Notes: generated by a model from the sequence alone, not told the origin. Shown: positions 42,615 to 51,706, counted from the first letter of the stretch. The stretch is DNA of 64,000 nucleotides from Bradyrhizobium sp. CSA207 (GCF_029051685.1 NZ_JAACFT010000020.1:62001-126000), one strand, 5' to 3'. Numbers and translations: made by a program.

Positions 42615-43940
42615 ATGCCCGCGCCACTCAGCCATATCGAGACCTCGCCGGATATTCCCCCCAGCGCCGACGCGGTGGTCATCGGAGGCGGCATCGTTGG
42701 AGTGTTTGCAGCCTATTATCTCACCCTGAGAGGCCTTAGCGTCGCCCTTGTGGAAAAGGGGCGGATCGGAGCCGAGCAGTCCAGCCGAAACTGGGGCTGG
42801 TGCCGCCAGCAAAACCGCGATGCCCGAGAGTTGCCGATGGCAACCAGGAGTCTGGACCTCTGGGAGAGATTTGGCGCCGAAAGCGGCGAGAACACGGGTT
42901 TTTCCCGCTGTGGTCTCCTGTATCTCAGCAATGATGAGGACGAGATCGAGGGATGGGCGCGCTGGCGCGACTTCGCGCAAAGGGTCGGCGTGACCACACA
43001 CATGCTCAGTGCGACCGAGGCGACGCAGCGCGGCGCAGCGACGGGGCGAACCTGGAGGGGCGGAGTCTTCTCGCCTACCGACGGCACCGCCGATCCTGCC
43101 AACGCCGCGCCGGCGGTGGCGCGAGCGATCCTCAAAGCTGGGGGCACTGTGCATCAGATGTGTGCCGCTCGTGGGTTCGAGACCGAGGGCGGCCGCGTGA
43201 GCGCGGTGGTGACGGAGCGCGGCACGATTCGTACGCGGGTCGCCATACTGGCGGGCGGCGCGTGGTCCTCGTCCTTCTGCCATCAGGCCGGCATTCGCCT
43301 TCCGCTCGCCTCGATCCGCTCGTCCATCCTGTCTGTCTCGGAGGGTGCGAAAGGCCTGCCGGACGCACTCCACACCTCCGCGGTTTCGATTACGAAACGG
43401 AGCGATGGCGGATATACGCTCGCCATCAGCGGCCGAGGCCGCATCGATCCAACTGCGCAGCAGCTCCGCTTCGCCCCGCAATTCCTGCCGATGTTCTTGC
43501 GGCGTTGGCGCAGTCTGCTCCCGGGCAGCCTCGAAGGGGTCAGGTCCGGACACGAAACGCTCCAGCGTTGGCGCGTGAACGAGCCGACGCCGATGGAGCG
43601 CATGCGCATTCTGGATCCCGCGCCCGATCAAGGGACGATCGAACTTACGCAACGTCGCGCCCTTGAACTGTTGCCGGCATTGAAAGACGCGAAGATCACC
43701 GCCGCGTGGGGCGGCTACATCGACTCGACACCCGATGGCGTGCCGGTCATCGGAGAGGCTTCTGGCCAGCCTGGATTGATATTGGCCGCAGGCTTTAGTG
43801 GCCACGGCTTTGGTATCGGCCCTGGATCGGGGCACCTCATCGCGGACATGGTGACCGGCGCCGCGCCGATTGTCGATCCAACGCCCTATTGGCCAGGTCG
43901 CTTTGCCGGACTTGCGGTCGGAAAGGTCTCTGAATTTTAG
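42615..43940 (+). CDS. FAD-dependent oxidoreductase, D-amino acid dehydrogenase-like
   Basis: A 441-residue DAO-fold flavoprotein. FAD motif AVVIGGGIVGVFAAYYLTLR, then the family-specific SSRNWGWCRQQNRDARELPM and, at the C-terminus, YIDSTPDGVPVIGE and GFSGHGFGIGPGSGHL. It belongs to a different branch from the two PuuB-like enzymes (no GASGRNGG). Start at 42615 follows CAGGAAG. It lies divergent from the Lrp regulator. Oxidation of a D-amino acid, N-methylated amino acid or hydroxyproline-like compound is possible. Confidence 0.87.
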   Translation: MPAPLSHIETSPDIPPSADAVVIGGGIVGVFAAYYLTLRGLSVALVEKGRIGAEQSSRNWGWCRQQNRDARELPMATRSLDLWERFGAESGENTGFSRCGLLYLSNDEDEIEGWARWRDFAQRVGVTTHMLSATEATQRGAATGRTWRGGVFSPTDGTADPANAAPAVARAILKAGGTVHQMCAARGFETEGGRVSAVVTERGTIRTRVAILAGGAWSSSFCHQAGIRLPLASIRSSILSVSEGAKGLPDALHTSAVSITKRSDGGYTLAISGRGRIDPTAQQLRFAPQFLPMFLRRWRSLLPGSLEGVRSGHETLQRWRVNEPTPMERMRILDPAPDQGTIELTQRRALELLPALKDAKITAAWGGYIDSTPDGVPVIGEASGQPGLILAAGFSGHGFGIGPGSGHLIADMVTGAAPIVDPTPYWPGRFAGLAVGKVSEF

Positions 43941-44125
43941 GGATTGGAAGCTGGTCGAACGGTGGGTGATATCAGCCGCACGGTTCGGCTTGCGGGTCGG
44001 TGCTGCTGAGGCTGGAAGCAGGACTGCGGAACGGCCTGCAAGGCGGGATTGCCTCGGTGTGGCCTCCGCCACGGGTAACCGCCGAAATTCAGAGGCGTGT
44101 TGCGGCGAGGGCATGGGACGCAAGC

Positions 44126-44786
44126 TCAGCCTACGCTGATCTTGCGCGCCGCCGCGTTGACCATGCCGCCCCAGATCTTTTCGTTTTGTTCGACGTAGCG
44201 GGAAGCGGGCATGGAGATGCAGAGACCGCCAACCGGTCGGCCCTGCGAATCGAGAATGGCGGCGCCGATCGCGCAGACGACTGGACGATAGTAGCGAAGA
44301 TTGAGCGAATAGCCGCGCTCGCGCACACGATCGAGCTCCGCGCGCAATGCCTCCGGGTCCGTGATCGTGTTCTCGGTATAGCGCGTCAGTCCGCGCTGGA
44401 TAATGGCTTCGATTTCGTCCGGCGAAAGGTGCGCCATCACGGCCGTGCCGATGGCGGTTGCATGAATAGGCGATCGATCGCCGATCGGACTGAAGGTCCT
44501 GACGTTCTGGGCACAGTCCACGCGATCGATCAGGAGCATGGCATCGAGCCCATCCGGGATGGATAGATGCACGGTCTCGTTCACTTGGTCGCGCAACTCC
44601 TGCATGGGCTTGCGCGCCACGACCTAGAGCTGTCCGCCTTGCAGCTCCGGCACCTGAAGGTGGAGCACACGACGGCCGATCTGCCAGCGAGTCGCTTCCC
44701 CGCCGACCGTACACAGCCAGCCGGTCGTCGCGAATGTTTGCAAGATCCGCTGCGTCGTGGATTTGGGCAGATCGAGGCGGCGCGCA
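44126..44786 (-). pseudogene. IclR-family regulator, disrupted by in-frame stop and N-terminal loss
   Basis: Two stretches of the same frame form one IclR protein. The upstream part encodes the recognition helix (ARRLDLPKSTTQRILQTFAT) to VPELQGGQL, then TAG (44624-44626), then VARKPMQELRDQVNETVHL and the complete effector domain to ARKISVG. The stop replaces a residue of the linker, and there is a further stop shortly before the recognition helix, so the start of the HTH is missing. Translation might restart inside at 44620, giving only the ligand domain. Probably once regulated the neighbouring FAD oxidase, with which it is convergent. Confidence 0.75.
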
Positions 44787-44854
44787 TAGCATCACGCCGG
44801 CTTTTCCCGACAGCGCTTGCCATCCCGTTAGGTCCTGGACAACACAGTGACGCA

Positions 44855-45352
44855 GGCCATCGTCGGCTATCCCGAACGAGGAGAAGCTCAGCCTCGCTTA
44901 CCGACTCGGAGCCACGCAACTCATCAATACGGCGAGCACGGGGCTAGTCGAGACCATCGCCCAATGGGGGCGAGCAAGGGGGTGAGCGGAGTAGATCACG
45001 TGATCGACTGTGTCGCCGCGCCCTCGACCTTCTCAGACGCACTCGCCATCGTGCGCAAGGGCCGGGCGGGGTTTGGCCCCGGCGGCACCGTCGTCATCGT
45101 CGGCGTGGCGCATCGGCCGGCGGAGCTTGATCTACGCTTCATCCAGCTGCACGGAATCGCGATCAAGGGATGTTTCGGCGGCGATACGCAAGGCGATCGC
45201 GACGTCGCGACCTACGTCGGGTGGTTCGACGATGCAGCCGTCGGTCTCCGCGCCCTTGTCACCCACAGCTACGGGCTTCGCGATGCCTTGCACGCGGTGA
45301 CCGATTTGCGGGACGGCAAGATCACCGGGCGAGGCATCTTCGCCATCGGGCG
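44855..45352 (+). pseudogene. Zinc-type alcohol dehydrogenase remnant, frameshifted
   Basis: C-terminal cofactor half of an MDR alcohol dehydrogenase split over frames. One frame reads PNEEKLSLAYRLGATQLINT and ends in a stop after QWGRARG; another continues VDHVIDCVAAPSTFSDALAI, GGTVVIVGVAHRPAELDLRF and DGKITGRGIFAIG. The catalytic N-terminal half is absent. Frameshifts lie near 44870 and 44980. No function expected. Confidence 0.65.
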
Positions 45353-45438
45353 TAATTGGTCAGCCAATCCATCAGGAGCACGGCGTTCTCGGGTAGACCG
45401 GCGGACGCACTATCCTTGGTTCGACCACGCGTTAACGG

Positions 45439-46686
45439 TCACAGGTCCTTTTCGGCGAGCTCGCGAAACTCGTCAGGAACCGAACGCGGGATGCCGAGCG
45501 CCACGGAGCCGTATCCGATCGCATCCCATCCAAAACGATCGCGGATCTTATCGACGGCACGGTCGGCCGCCCAACGCGCCATGCCTATTTTGCTGCCGGG
45601 GCGGCGCCGTTCATCTCGAAGCCCAAGCGGAAGCTCCAGCTCAAGATCCCAATCTTCCTCGAGATGCGAGACGGAGATTGCGAGGAGCGAAATGGTCTTC
45701 TCGTCAGGGTGATCTGCGAGGACGGCACGCACCAGGTCCTCGGCGAGTTCGGCAAGGATCATGGTCGCCGCGATAGGCGCGTCGAGCGTTACCGAGCGCG
45801 TAGCCGAGTTCAGGCCGGCGAAGCGAACGCGGACCGTCACGGTTCGGCCCGGCCTGCCCTTGGCCCGGAGCCGGGAGCCGATTCGGTCTGCGAGGTGAAG
45901 CAGGGTTGGTCGAAAAACCCGCTCTTCGGCAGGCTTCCTGCCGATCGCCGATTGTGCTCCCGCCGATCGGGCTCCGCGGTCAGCCTTGACGTCGCGTGGA
46001 TCACGATTCCATGCCAGCGCTGCAAGCTTCTCTCCTGCCGCAGGACCGAGCAGCCGCTCAAGCGAGCCTCCCGGTGTCTTTGCCAACTCTCCGATTGTGA
46101 GCACGCCAATCTTGGCGAGCCGCGCTTTTGTGACTGGACCAACTCCCCACATCAGCTCGACCGGCAGATCGTGAAGGAATTGCAACTCTCTGTCGGGATC
46201 GACGACCACCAGCCCATCGGGCTTGGCCACTTGCGAGGCAATCTTTGCGAGATGCTTGGTGCGAGCCACGCCAACCGAAATCGGAAGGCCGAGTTCAGCC
46301 CGGACGCGTTGGCGGATTGTCCTCGCAATTTCGTCGGGTGGACCGAACAGATGGGTGCAGCCAGCAACGTCGGCGAAGGCCTCGTCGATGGAAATCCGCT
46401 CCACCATAGGCGTGAAATCGCCGATCAGCGTGATGGCGGCGTCGCCCAGTCGCCGATATTCCTCAAAATGCCCGCTCACAAAAGTGAGTTGCGGACAGAG
46501 CTCGCGCGCTCGCCGTCCCGGCATCCCTCCGTGGACCCCGAACGCCTTAGCCTCGTAAGACGCGGCAAGTACAACTCCGCCGCCGACGGCGACGGCCTTG
46601 CCGCGCAATGAAGGATCAAGCAGCTGCTCTACCGAAGCATAGAAGGCGTCCAGGTCCGCATGGAGGATGGTGGCTGTCGTCGCCAT
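45439..46686 (-). CDS. dinB: DNA polymerase IV (DinB)
   Basis: Y-family translesion polymerase, 415 residues. Catalytic motifs: HADLDAFYASVEQ (first Asp), RISIDEAFADV (Asp-Glu pair), helix-hairpin-helix region LMWGVGPVTKARLAKIGV, and a little-finger domain ending RSVPDEFRELAEKDL. Standard length is about 350, so the C-terminal tail is longer by some 60 residues. No C-terminal beta-clamp motif of the QxxLF type is obvious. A GAAC-N7-GAAC LexA box lies 41 bp upstream, so SOS control is expected. The gene sits between two decayed regions and is intact. Confidence 0.93.
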   Translation of the reverse strand: MATTATILHADLDAFYASVEQLLDPSLRGKAVAVGGGVVLAASYEAKAFGVHGGMPGRRARELCPQLTFVSGHFEEYRRLGDAAITLIGDFTPMVERISIDEAFADVAGCTHLFGPPDEIARTIRQRVRAELGLPISVGVARTKHLAKIASQVAKPDGLVVVDPDRELQFLHDLPVELMWGVGPVTKARLAKIGVLTIGELAKTPGGSLERLLGPAAGEKLAALAWNRDPRDVKADRGARSAGAQSAIGRKPAEERVFRPTLLHLADRIGSRLRAKGRPGRTVTVRVRFAGLNSATRSVTLDAPIAATMILAELAEDLVRAVLADHPDEKTISLLAISVSHLEEDWDLELELPLGLRDERRRPGSKIGMARWAADRAVDKIRDRFGWDAIGYGSVALGIPRSVPDEFRELAEKDL

Positions 46687-46726
46687 CCGACCGTTCGTCC
46701 GTCACGGTTCGAGGAAACTCTTGATG

Positions 46727-46741
46727 GAACATAATGAGAAC
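46727..46741. promoter_or_regulatory. LexA (SOS) box in front of dinB
   Basis: GAAC-ATAATGA-GAAC on the plus strand (GTTC-N7-GTTC reading toward dinB), the direct-repeat LexA box established for Alphaproteobacteria. It lies 41 bp before the dinB ATG at 46686. Confidence 0.8.
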
Positions 46742-46859
46742 ATCAGCAGTGAGTGTCAAGCCGGCCGGCGAACCTGTCGGACTGAAGCGTCCAAACGCGT
46801 CGTAAGGCGCGATCGGCACCGCCACGCAGCCAGGTTCAGCTCAACAGAACTGTCGGCAT

Positions 46860-48035
46860 CTACGTCATTCGAATCCAGGCGCCATTGCTTGCAGACGAAT
46901 TCACCGCAGCGTCGATGAATTTCATGCCGGCGAGGCCATCCTCGACGGTCGGGAAAATCACCGCCGGATCCGGTGCTTTGCCGGCCTGCGCCGCACGAAT
47001 GGCGCGCGCTGCCTCAGCATAGATCGTTGCAAAACCCTCGAGATATCCTTCGGGGTGCCCCGATGGCACGCGGGTGACGCGGCCCGCCTCGACCAAGGCC
47101 CCGGCACCGCCGCGGGTCAGGAACTGCTTGGGCTGCCCGTAACGCGTGAACCAGAGATAGTTCGGATTTTCTTGTGCCCATTCGAGCCCGCCCTTGGTCC
47201 CATAGACGCGCAGCGTCAGGCCGTTCTCATTGCCGACCGCGACCTGGCTCGCCCAAAGCATCCCTTTGGCACCGCCCTTCCACTTGAGGAGGATCTGGAC
47301 ATCGTCATCGAGACGCCGGCCGCCGACGAAGGTCGAAAGTTGCGCGAGCAGTTCCTCAAGCTCGAGACCTGTGACGAAGCAGGCAAGATTGTAGGCGTGG
47401 GTGCCGATGTCGCCAATGCAACCGCCAGCGCCGGAACGGGTCGGGTCCGTGCGCCACGCGGCCTGCTTGTGGCCGCTTGCTTCCAATGGCTCCGTCAGCC
47501 AATCCTGCAGATATTCGGCCTGAACTAGCCGGATCTCGCCGAGATCGCCGTTCGCCACCATGGCGCGGGCCTGTCGGACCATGGGATAGCCCGTGTAGTT
47601 GTGCGTCACGACGAAAATCTTGCCCGTCTTCCTGACCAGCTCCACCAGTTCCTCTGCCTCGGCGAGGCTCCTGGTGAGCGGTTTGTCGCAGATGACGTGG
47701 ATGCCGGCTTCAAGGAACGCCCTGGCGACCGGGGCGTGCAGGTGGTTGGGGGTCACGATCGAGACCGCCTCGATGCCGTCCGGGCGCGCCGCCTCCGCCT
47801 TCGCCATCTCTTCGAAAGAGGTATAGGCGCGGCCGTCGGCGATACCGAGTTCTCGCGCGGAGGCTTTTGCTCGCGCCGGATCCGACGCCAGAGCACCGGC
47901 CGTCAGCACAAACTGGTCGTCGATACGCGCGGCGGTACGATGGACGGACCCGATAAAGGCCCCTTGACCGCCGCCGACCATGCCCAGCCGGATACGAGCA
48001 TGACCGCCGCCCCCGCCGCTTGCCTCAATAACCAT
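46860..48035 (-). CDS. Gfo/Idh/MocA-family oxidoreductase
   Basis: A 391-residue NAD(P)-dependent dehydrogenase acting on sugars, inositols or related polyols. N-terminal Rossmann motif LGMVGGGQGAFIGSVHR, then VSIVTPNHLH and the conserved EKP-like catalytic motif as CDKPLTRSL (Lys kept), and GGCIGDIGTHAYNLACFVTG. ATG at 48035 follows GAGGAAC. The upstream gene, a TIM-barrel isomerase/epimerase, ends 14 bp away, a common pairing in carbohydrate catabolism. The residue before Lys is Asp instead of Glu, seen in many family members. Confidence 0.9.
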   Translation of the reverse strand: MVIEASGGGGGHARIRLGMVGGGQGAFIGSVHRTAARIDDQFVLTAGALASDPARAKASARELGIADGRAYTSFEEMAKAEAARPDGIEAVSIVTPNHLHAPVARAFLEAGIHVICDKPLTRSLAEAEELVELVRKTGKIFVVTHNYTGYPMVRQARAMVANGDLGEIRLVQAEYLQDWLTEPLEASGHKQAAWRTDPTRSGAGGCIGDIGTHAYNLACFVTGLELEELLAQLSTFVGGRRLDDDVQILLKWKGGAKGMLWASQVAVGNENGLTLRVYGTKGGLEWAQENPNYLWFTRYGQPKQFLTRGGAGALVEAGRVTRVPSGHPEGYLEGFATIYAEAARAIRAAQAGKAPDPAVIFPTVEDGLAGMKFIDAAVNSSASNGAWIRMT

Positions 48036-48049
48036 TTCTTGTTCCTCGC

Positions 48050-49105
48050 TCAGGAGATGCCGAGCATTTTGCGGTTCATCCGGTCGTCGGCGCCGGAGCC
48101 CGCGAAATCGTCGAACGGCTTCTCGGTCACCCGGATGATGTGCCTTTTGATGAATTCGGCGCCCTCGCGCGCGCCCTGCTCAGGATGCTTCAGCGCGCAT
48201 TCCCATTCCAGCACCGCCCAGCTATCGTAATCGTACTGCGTCAGCTTCGAGAAGATCGCGCCGAAATCGATCTGTCCATCGCCTGGCGAGCGAAAGCGGC
48301 CGGCACGGTCGACCCAGCTCTGGAACCCGCCATAGACGCCTTGGCGGCCCGTCGGGTTGAACTCGGCATCCTTGACGTGGAAGGCTTTGATGCGCTCGTG
48401 GTAGATGTCGATGTAGGCGAGATAGTCGAGCTGCTGCAGCACGAAGTGCGACGGATCGTAGAGCAGGTTGGCGCGCTTGTGGCCCTTCACCCGATCGAGA
48501 AACATCTCATAGGAGACGCCGTCGTGAAGGTCCTCGCCGGGATGTATCTCATAGGCGAGATCGACACCGTGCTCGTCCGCATAGTCGAGGATCGGGCGCC
48601 AGCGCTTGGCGAGCTCGTCGAAGGCGGCCTCGATAAGGCCGGCTGGACGCTGCGGCCAGGGATAGACATAGGGCCAGGCCAACGCGCCGGAGAAGGTCGC
48701 CTGCGCCGTGAGCCCGAGGCGTCCTGAGGCGCGAATTGCGCGCTTGACCTGGTCGACGGCCCACTCGGTGCGGGCCTTGGGATTGCCGCGCACCTCCGGT
48801 ACGGCGAAGCCGTCGAATGCTGCGTCATAAGCCGGATGCACGGCGACGAGCTGGCCCTGAAGATGGGTCGAGAGTTCGGTGATGGAAAGGCGATGTTCGG
48901 CCGCTATCCCCCTCACCTCATCGGCATAGTCCTGGGACTCGGACGCCTTGTTGAGGTCGAAGAGTCGCCTGTCCCAGCTCGGGATCTGAATCCCCTCATA
49001 GCCGAGCGAGGCAGCCCATTCGCAGATCGCGTCGAAGGAGTTGAACGGCGCCGCATCGGCCGTGAACTGGGCGAGGAATATCGCCGGTCCCTTGATCATC
49101 TTCAT
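48050..49105 (-). CDS. Sugar phosphate isomerase/epimerase-like TIM-barrel protein
   Basis: A 351-residue protein of the AP-endonuclease-2-like TIM barrel family, which binds a divalent metal and isomerises keto/aldo sugars. Metal and substrate stretches: YEGIQIPSWDRRLFD, LAYEIHPGEDLHDG (Glu/His), LLYDPSHFVLQQLD (Asp/His), KAFHVKDAEFNP (His) and LEWECALKHPEQGA (Glu). Start ATG at 49105 follows GGGAAGC. Co-transcribed with the Gfo/Idh/MocA oxidoreductase. Together they suggest use of an inositol- or ketose-like compound; no transporter for it is nearby apart from the broken binding protein at 49640-50630. Confidence 0.88.
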   Translation of the reverse strand: MKMIKGPAIFLAQFTADAAPFNSFDAICEWAASLGYEGIQIPSWDRRLFDLNKASESQDYADEVRGIAAEHRLSITELSTHLQGQLVAVHPAYDAAFDGFAVPEVRGNPKARTEWAVDQVKRAIRASGRLGLTAQATFSGALAWPYVYPWPQRPAGLIEAAFDELAKRWRPILDYADEHGVDLAYEIHPGEDLHDGVSYEMFLDRVKGHKRANLLYDPSHFVLQQLDYLAYIDIYHERIKAFHVKDAEFNPTGRQGVYGGFQSWVDRAGRFRSPGDGQIDFGAIFSKLTQYDYDSWAVLEWECALKHPEQGAREGAEFIKRHIIRVTEKPFDDFAGSGADDRMNRKMLGIS

Positions 49106-49286
49106 CTCGTGCTTCCCTCTCCCTGGATGCTCCGGCAGCACGTGCCCGCCGAGCGCGATATCTCAGCAAAACGAAATGTCGCCATCAAGACCGCGCGCGG
49201 TCCGCGTCATCACCTCTCGTAGCGCGATGTCGGCAACCTGATTTCGAAGGATTGTCCTGGAAAGGGATTGTCCTGGAGATGACGCT

Positions 49287-49407
49287 CTATCGGTAAAATC
49301 CGAGCACGGCCTTGGTCTCGAGATATTCCTCCATGCCCTCGAGGCCATATTCCCGGGCGTTGCCGGACGTCGAGGCCGGGACCGGTTCATGGAACATGAG
49401 GTCGTGG
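49287..49407 (-). pseudogene. Aldehyde dehydrogenase C-terminal remnant
   Basis: A short frame ends SGNAREYGLEGMEEYLETKA VLGFYR then stop, the well-known tail of aldehyde dehydrogenases (FGG.K.SG..RE.G..G..EY...K). Upstream sequence (VEIHDLMFHEPVPAS) does not continue the ALDH fold, so it is a fragment of some 30 codons joined to unrelated DNA. No function expected. Confidence 0.6.
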
Positions 49408-49639
49408 ATTTCCACGGTTTCGAAAATAGCCGTCCACTGCCGCACGAACCCACGCGCGCAATTTGCCCGGCCAGTCGGCGCTGGGCCGTTTGTCGACTGC
49501 CGCGCATTCTGAAAATCACTCCACCAATGGTCATTGACTGACGGTCACGATCTTAGGGCGTTGGCGGCCGCAATGCACTTGCGCTGTGCCCGTTGGCGCG
49601 CAAAGGCAACGAATCCCGTTAACCTGAGCGTCGCGAAAT

Positions 49640-50630
49640 TTACTTCTTGGCGATGTTCCAATAGGCCGGGACCGCCGCCTTCACGATGCCGTCAACGTTG
49701 CCGCGCACTGCCCGCACCAGGTAAAGCTGCGCCGCCGGCCAGTAAGGTACATACTCGACCGCTCGGAGTTGGAGTTCGCTCGCGATCTTCTTCTTCAGCT
49801 CGGCGTCGGTCGCCAGCGCGAAGTCGCTGCGCAGTTTCTCGATTTTCTCGTCGCAGGGCCAGCCGAACCATGCCTTCGCACAGTTGGCGCGAAGACCGAG
49901 ATGTCCCACCGGCTCGAACATGTCTGCGCCCGTCGGCCCCGACATGAAGAGCGACCAGCCCCTTTGTCGACCGTCTCCTTCGAGGCGCGGCGTCCGACCA
50001 GCGTGGCCCAGTCCATCGCCTGCGGCTCGACTTTGAGGCCGATCTGCCGCATCAGTTGCTCGGCGACGAGGCTGAACGTGTTGGTCGGGCCGCTCTCGGT
50101 GGCATGCAGCACCACGACCGGCGTACCATCATATCCACTCTCGGCGATCAGCTTCTTCGCCTTCTCAATATCCGGCTTCACCCGGCCGTCTGCCGTGAAG
50201 TAGGGTGATGAGCACATGAAGAAGCTCGGGCAGTTCTTGTAGAGTTTTGGATCGCTGACATAGGCTCTTGCGAACTTTTCCTGATCGATCATGTAGCTGA
50301 TCGCCTGACGGACCTTCTGGTTGTTGAAGGCAGCACCGCCGTATTCATGCGGAACACCATCTGCATACCCAGCGTATCCTGCGGCATGGTCTTGATATCG
50401 GGGTTCCCGGCGAGCGTTGGCAAGAAGTCCGGCGGAACTTCCTCGAAGAGGTCGATCTCACCGGCCTGCAATGCGTTGAGCGCGGTCTGCGCATCCGGAA
50501 TGTAGTGCCATTCAACGCGATCGACCTTGACGATCTTGCCACCGGCCAGGCCGCTCGCCGGCTCCTGACGCGGCTTGTAAGTCGGGTTCTTCAGATAGAC
50601 CACCCTGGAGCCCGGGACCCATTCATCCTT
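49640..50630 (-). pseudogene. Truncated, frameshifted ABC solute-binding protein (DppA/OppA family)
   Basis: Three overlapping frames make up the C-terminal two thirds of a peptide-type binding protein: VVYLKNPTYKPRQEPASGLA to LGMQMVFRMNTA; then VRQAISYMIDQEKFARAYVS to WATLVGRRASKETVDKG; then MSGPTGADMFEPVGHLGL to AVPAYWNIAKK and stop. Frameshifts fall near 50330 and 49960. The N-terminal part, with signal peptide, is missing: homology stops at about 50630, close to the integrase remnant. The original gene probably served the carbohydrate or amine uptake of this region. Confidence 0.8.
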
Positions 50631-50662
50631 CCGTCGAACTCAACCCTTCCAATTGCCCGAAT

Positions 50663-50694
50663 CCGCCAACACCGTTTGAAATCCGTTTTGGCGG
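50663..50694. repeat. Inverted repeat CCGCCAA-N18-TTGGCGG before the integrase
   Basis: Perfect 7-bp arms (50663-50669 and 50688-50694) directly before the integrase ATG at 50709, and just past the break in the binding-protein pseudogene. Could be an integrase-regulatory or attachment-core element; no second copy was seen. Confidence 0.35.
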
Positions 50695-50708
50695 TCTTGG
50701 ATTCTCGC

Positions 50709-51703
50709 ATGGCCGATATCCGAATTCCCCTCACCGACAAGACGATCGCTCAATTACCTGCTCCGAAGGAAGGCTGGTACTTGGCGCGTGATACAGAATT
50801 GAGGGGCTTTTTCGTAGTTATCGGAAAGCGACGGAGGACTTTTACCGTCCAGGGCGACCTCAGGCGGGGAGGCAAGCGAGCTTCATCCATTAGGGTTTCC
50901 ATTGGCGACGCTAGTGAGATGTCGACCCGAGCTGCGCGCCACTGCCAAAGAGTACTTGGCCCAGATTAGCCGCGGGCGGCACCCGAAGAACGACAAACAA
51001 GCCAACGGAGCGCATTCCGCTCCAGTGATGGCGGTTGGCGGGACAGTCGCGAGCATCACTCTCAGGCAGGCCTGGGAGCGGTATCTCGAGGCTCATCTGA
51101 TGCGGAAGAACCGCAGCGAAAAGACAATCGAGGGCTACCGCGACCACGTCGATCGCATTTTGCAGAATGGCTCGACACCACTCTCCATGAGCTCGCAACC
51201 GATCCATCTCGGGTGGCCAACAAGCACGACGAGGTCACAAGGGAGAACGGGCCGTACATGGCCAATGGCAGCATGCGGACCCTGCGAGCCATCTACAATC
51301 ATGCTCGGAAGACGAACAGGTCGTTGCCGTCAGATAACCCAGCCGATGCTGTCGACTGGAATGTCGACGAGCGCCGCAACACTGGGATGGGACCGGTCGA
51401 CCTGAAGGGCTGGTTTGTGGAGCTTGCCGTCCTCGACAACCCCGTACGTAAAGAGTTCCACCTCTTCACTCTCCTTTGCGGATCTCGGCCCACCGCGCTC
51501 CAGGAAGCAAAGCCAGAACACGTAGATTTTCGGCGCCGTACGCTGCACATTCTCAAACCAAAGGGCGGCAGGAAAAAAGCCTTCGATATTCCGCTGTCAC
51601 GTCAGATGATCCTCTGCCTTATCCGCGCAATTCGCACAAGCTGCTCGAAAATCATCTGCGCAGTCAGCAGCAGGCAATCAGCAGTGCCGTATTTGCTGCG
51701 CTA
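50709..51703 (+). pseudogene. Tyrosine recombinase (phage/island integrase), multiply broken
   Basis: Pieces in order: N-terminal DUF4102-like arm domain (MADIRIPLTDKTIAQLPAPK, with YLARDTELRGFFVVIGKR), a frameshift near 50940, the core-binding domain (TLRQAWERYLEAHLMRKNRS), a second break near 51170, and the catalytic domain with Arg in LLCGSRPTALQEAKPEHVDF. After LIRAIR the frame jumps straight to HKLLENHLRSQQQAISSAVF, the tail normally found just after the catalytic Tyr. The H-x-x-R, His and Tyr region is thus deleted (junction near 51630). Inactive. It marks a former integrative element. Confidence 0.8.
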
Positions 51704-51706
51704 GGC

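Noticed and set aside
42480..44795. 771-codon leftward open frame over the FAD oxidase and IclR pseudogene
   Set aside because: Arg/Ser/Ala-rich product with no domains. It is antisense to the well-supported FAD oxidase.
18089..51703. Second copy of the 45-nt tRNA repeat at the integrase end
   Set aside because: No matching sequence was seen near 49-52 kb by eye, so the far end of the presumed island is not placed within this window.
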